Shown here in pieces: positions 63,183 through 64,000 of a stretch of 64,000 nucleotides of DNA; positions within the stretch are counted from its first letter, which is position 1, and the number at the start of each line of letters is the position of its first letter. The notes under the pieces were generated by a model. The model did not search any database and was not told where the DNA came from. It saw only the letters and a list, made by a program, of their open reading frames with translations. Source of the stretch: Anaerotignum faecicola (GTDB lineage Bacteria > Bacillota > Clostridia > Lachnospirales > Anaerotignaceae); assembly GCA_024460105.1 (NCBI GenBank), contig JANFXS010000003.1, forward strand, positions 62,001 through 126,000, read 5' to 3'. The translations under genes and the position numbers were made by a program.

Positions 63183-63350
63183 TTACAAAAGAAAAGGCAA
63201 TAAAAAGGGTATCTTTTTATTGCCAACGCCAATATTTAAACCAATAGGAAAACCGCTTTTAAAAATGCATAAACTAAAATTGCCGAAAAAGCAAACACTA
63301 AGGCTGTTAATCTTGATAGAACTAATTTTAACAGCTGTTAAATGCATCAT
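63183..63350 (-). CDS. Putative pyr operon leader peptide (55 residues)
   Basis: Behind AGGAGG (63365-63360) two ATGs open a 55-codon frame: MMHLTAVKISSIKINSLSVCFF... ending FLLPFLL. It is very rich in Phe, Leu, Ile and Asn because its mRNA is U-rich, with several runs of four or five U. The last twelve or so codons lie in the attenuator hairpin at 63196-63224 and its U-tract, and the stop comes just after. It is translated from the operon transcript, in the same direction as pyrB. I recognise no homologue; the design resembles enteric pyrL, whose translation is coupled to transcription through the attenuator. Confidence 0.65.
   Translation of the reverse strand: MMHLTAVKISSIKINSLSVCFFGNFSLCIFKSGFPIGLNIGVGNKKIPFLLPFLL
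63187..63224 (-). terminator. Intrinsic attenuator in the pyr leader
   Basis: GGCAATAAAAAG and CTTTTTATTGCC form a perfect 12-bp stem around GTATC (read from the minus strand as ATACC), followed on the minus strand by TTTTCTTTT. It lies between leader promoter and pyrB and inside the leader peptide frame, so a ribosome translating to the end would cover and melt it. Confidence 0.85.
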
Positions 63351-63413
63351 AAAAGGTATCCTCCTGTTATATTTGTACAACAAAGTTTAAATTATTTGTT
63401 TACATTGACAAAT

Positions 63414-63443
63414 ATTCTAGCACATTATTAGTAATTATGTCAA
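63414..63443 (-). promoter_or_regulatory. Promoter of the pyr operon
   Basis: On the minus strand TTGACA (63443-63438), 18 bases, TAGAAT (63419-63414). Predicted transcription start near 63407 gives a leader of about 57 bases before the leader peptide ATG. The remainder of the gap (63444-63650) is the divergent upstream region of prfC. Confidence 0.8.
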
Positions 63444-63650
63444 TAGAAATATGATTTAAAATGCTAAATAAAAATATACGGATTGGGGTATAAAAAAACC
63501 GTCTGCAACTTAAACGATTTTAGTTTAATTTTACATAATTTATATAACATTTTCAATATATATAAATCTAAAAGTTGCAATTTATTTATTATCTTAATAT
63601 AATATATGTTAGCTAAAATTTAGGAAACTTATATACGAAAGGATATTTAT

Positions 63651-64000
63651 ATGTCACTTGATAATTTGGAAGCCATAAATAAAAGAAGGATATTCGGAAT
63701 AATCTCCCATCCAGACGCCGGAAAAACAACATTAACAGAAAAACTTCTTCTCCACGGCGGAGCCATTAGGGAAGCAGGTACAGTTAAAGCAAGGCGCAAT
63801 TCAAAGTTTGCTACAAGCGACTGGATGGAAATAGAAAAACAGCGCGGTATTTCCGTTACTTCTTCGGTTATGCAGTTTGAATATGAAGGTAAAATCGTTT
63901 CAATTATGGATACGCCGGGACATAATGATTTCGGCGAGGACACATACAGAATTTTAACGTCTGTCGACAGCGCAGTTATGGTCATTGATGCGGCTAAAGG
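63651..64000 (+). CDS. prfC: Peptide chain release factor 3 (partial, cut by window end)
   Basis: The first 116 codons are present: [27 protein letters not shown] (P-loop), [22 protein letters not shown] (switch I with GIS-threonine region) and [17 protein letters not shown] (switch II), then [11 protein letters not shown]. The SDWMxxExQRGIS pattern and H-P-D-A-G-K-T P-loop separate RF3 from EF-G, LepA and TetM-type proteins. RF3 is the GTPase that removes RF1/RF2 from ribosomes after termination. ATG 63651 follows AAAGGA. It is transcribed away from the pyr operon. Confidence 0.95.
   Translation, partial: MSLDNLEAINKRRIFGIISHPDAGKTTLTEKLLLHGGAIREAGTVKARRNSKFATSDWMEIEKQRGISVTSSVMQFEYEGKIVSIMDTPGHNDFGEDTYRILTSVDSAVMVIDAAK

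Noticed and set aside
63647-63985. Minus-strand frame of 112 codons at the window end
   Set aside because: The plus strand encodes the clear N-terminus of release factor 3 with a good ribosome binding site.
1-64000. tRNA and rRNA genes
   Set aside because: No TpsiC-like or cloverleaf-ending sequence or rRNA segment was noticed in any gap, though a covariance search was not possible by eye.

Overview
The window looks like chromosomal DNA of a low-GC, anaerobic, endospore-forming Firmicute of the class Clostridia (Lachnospirales or a neighbouring group is my inference). The evidence is an alpha/beta-type small acid-soluble spore protein, a YlmC/YmxH sporulation protein, an oxygen-sensitive class III ribonucleotide reductase (nrdDG) with NrdR, HrcA/CIRCE heat-shock control, diaminopimelate dehydrogenase, SLH-anchored surface protein, and strong AGGAGG ribosome binding sites. 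I found no rRNA, tRNA, CRISPR array or intact transposase.

Layout. 1-0.7 kb: yajC and a spore protein. 0.85-2.5 kb: a tiny phage-derived island (C-type repressor facing a Cro-like regulator, a late-regulator-like protein and a phBC6A51-type HTH protein with a putative ATA start). 2.5-9.5 kb: nitroreductase, ABC-F protein, nrdR, a broken flavodoxin gene, ymxH, and nrdDG preceded by candidate NrdR boxes. 9.5-12.7 kb: DUF2161 nuclease-fold protein, Xaa-Pro aminopeptidase, DUF362 ferredoxin protein. 12.8-18.9 kb: hemW and the hrcA-grpE-dnaK-dnaJ operon with CIRCE. 19.4-22.2 kb: a FapA-type protein divergent from a cheX-cheY pair. 22.4-26.6 kb: a giant SLH surface protein with five near-identical 276-bp Ig-like repeats. 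27-31 kb: yaaA-bcp, a chemoreceptor and an FMN-binding lipoprotein. 31-36.3 kb: a complete 2-aminoethylphosphonate uptake and degradation operon. 37-42 kb: M14-type deacylase, YyaL-like protein, Asp-rich secreted protein. 42.3-45.4 kb: mltG-trmR-trhP. 45.5-53.3 kb: two MATE exporters around terD, an Lrp regulator, ddh, a PAQR membrane protein and a small-protein/DUF1836 pair. 53.4-63.4 kb: the whole UMP pathway as one overlapping operon pyrB-C-F-carA-carB-pyrK-D-E. The window ends inside prfC.

Signals beyond ordinary genes. (1) The pyr operon leader encodes a 55-residue peptide whose last codons run through an intrinsic terminator; this has the architecture of enterobacterial pyrBI (pyrL) UTP-sensed attenuation, and I see no PyrR gene or obvious PyrR site. 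(2) An intergenic repeat family of about 280 bp with terminal inverted repeats and an internal hairpin is present in two full-length diverged copies and two fragments; one fragment sits exactly where the flavodoxin gene is truncated, and one full copy abuts the lrp ribosome binding site. (3) Twin 18-bp near-palindromes stand upstream of the phosphonate operon. (4) Several genes appear to start at TTG, GTG or even ATA/ATT codons, so their 5' ends are easily miscalled.

All assignments come from reading the sequence and remembered family features; no database search was run.
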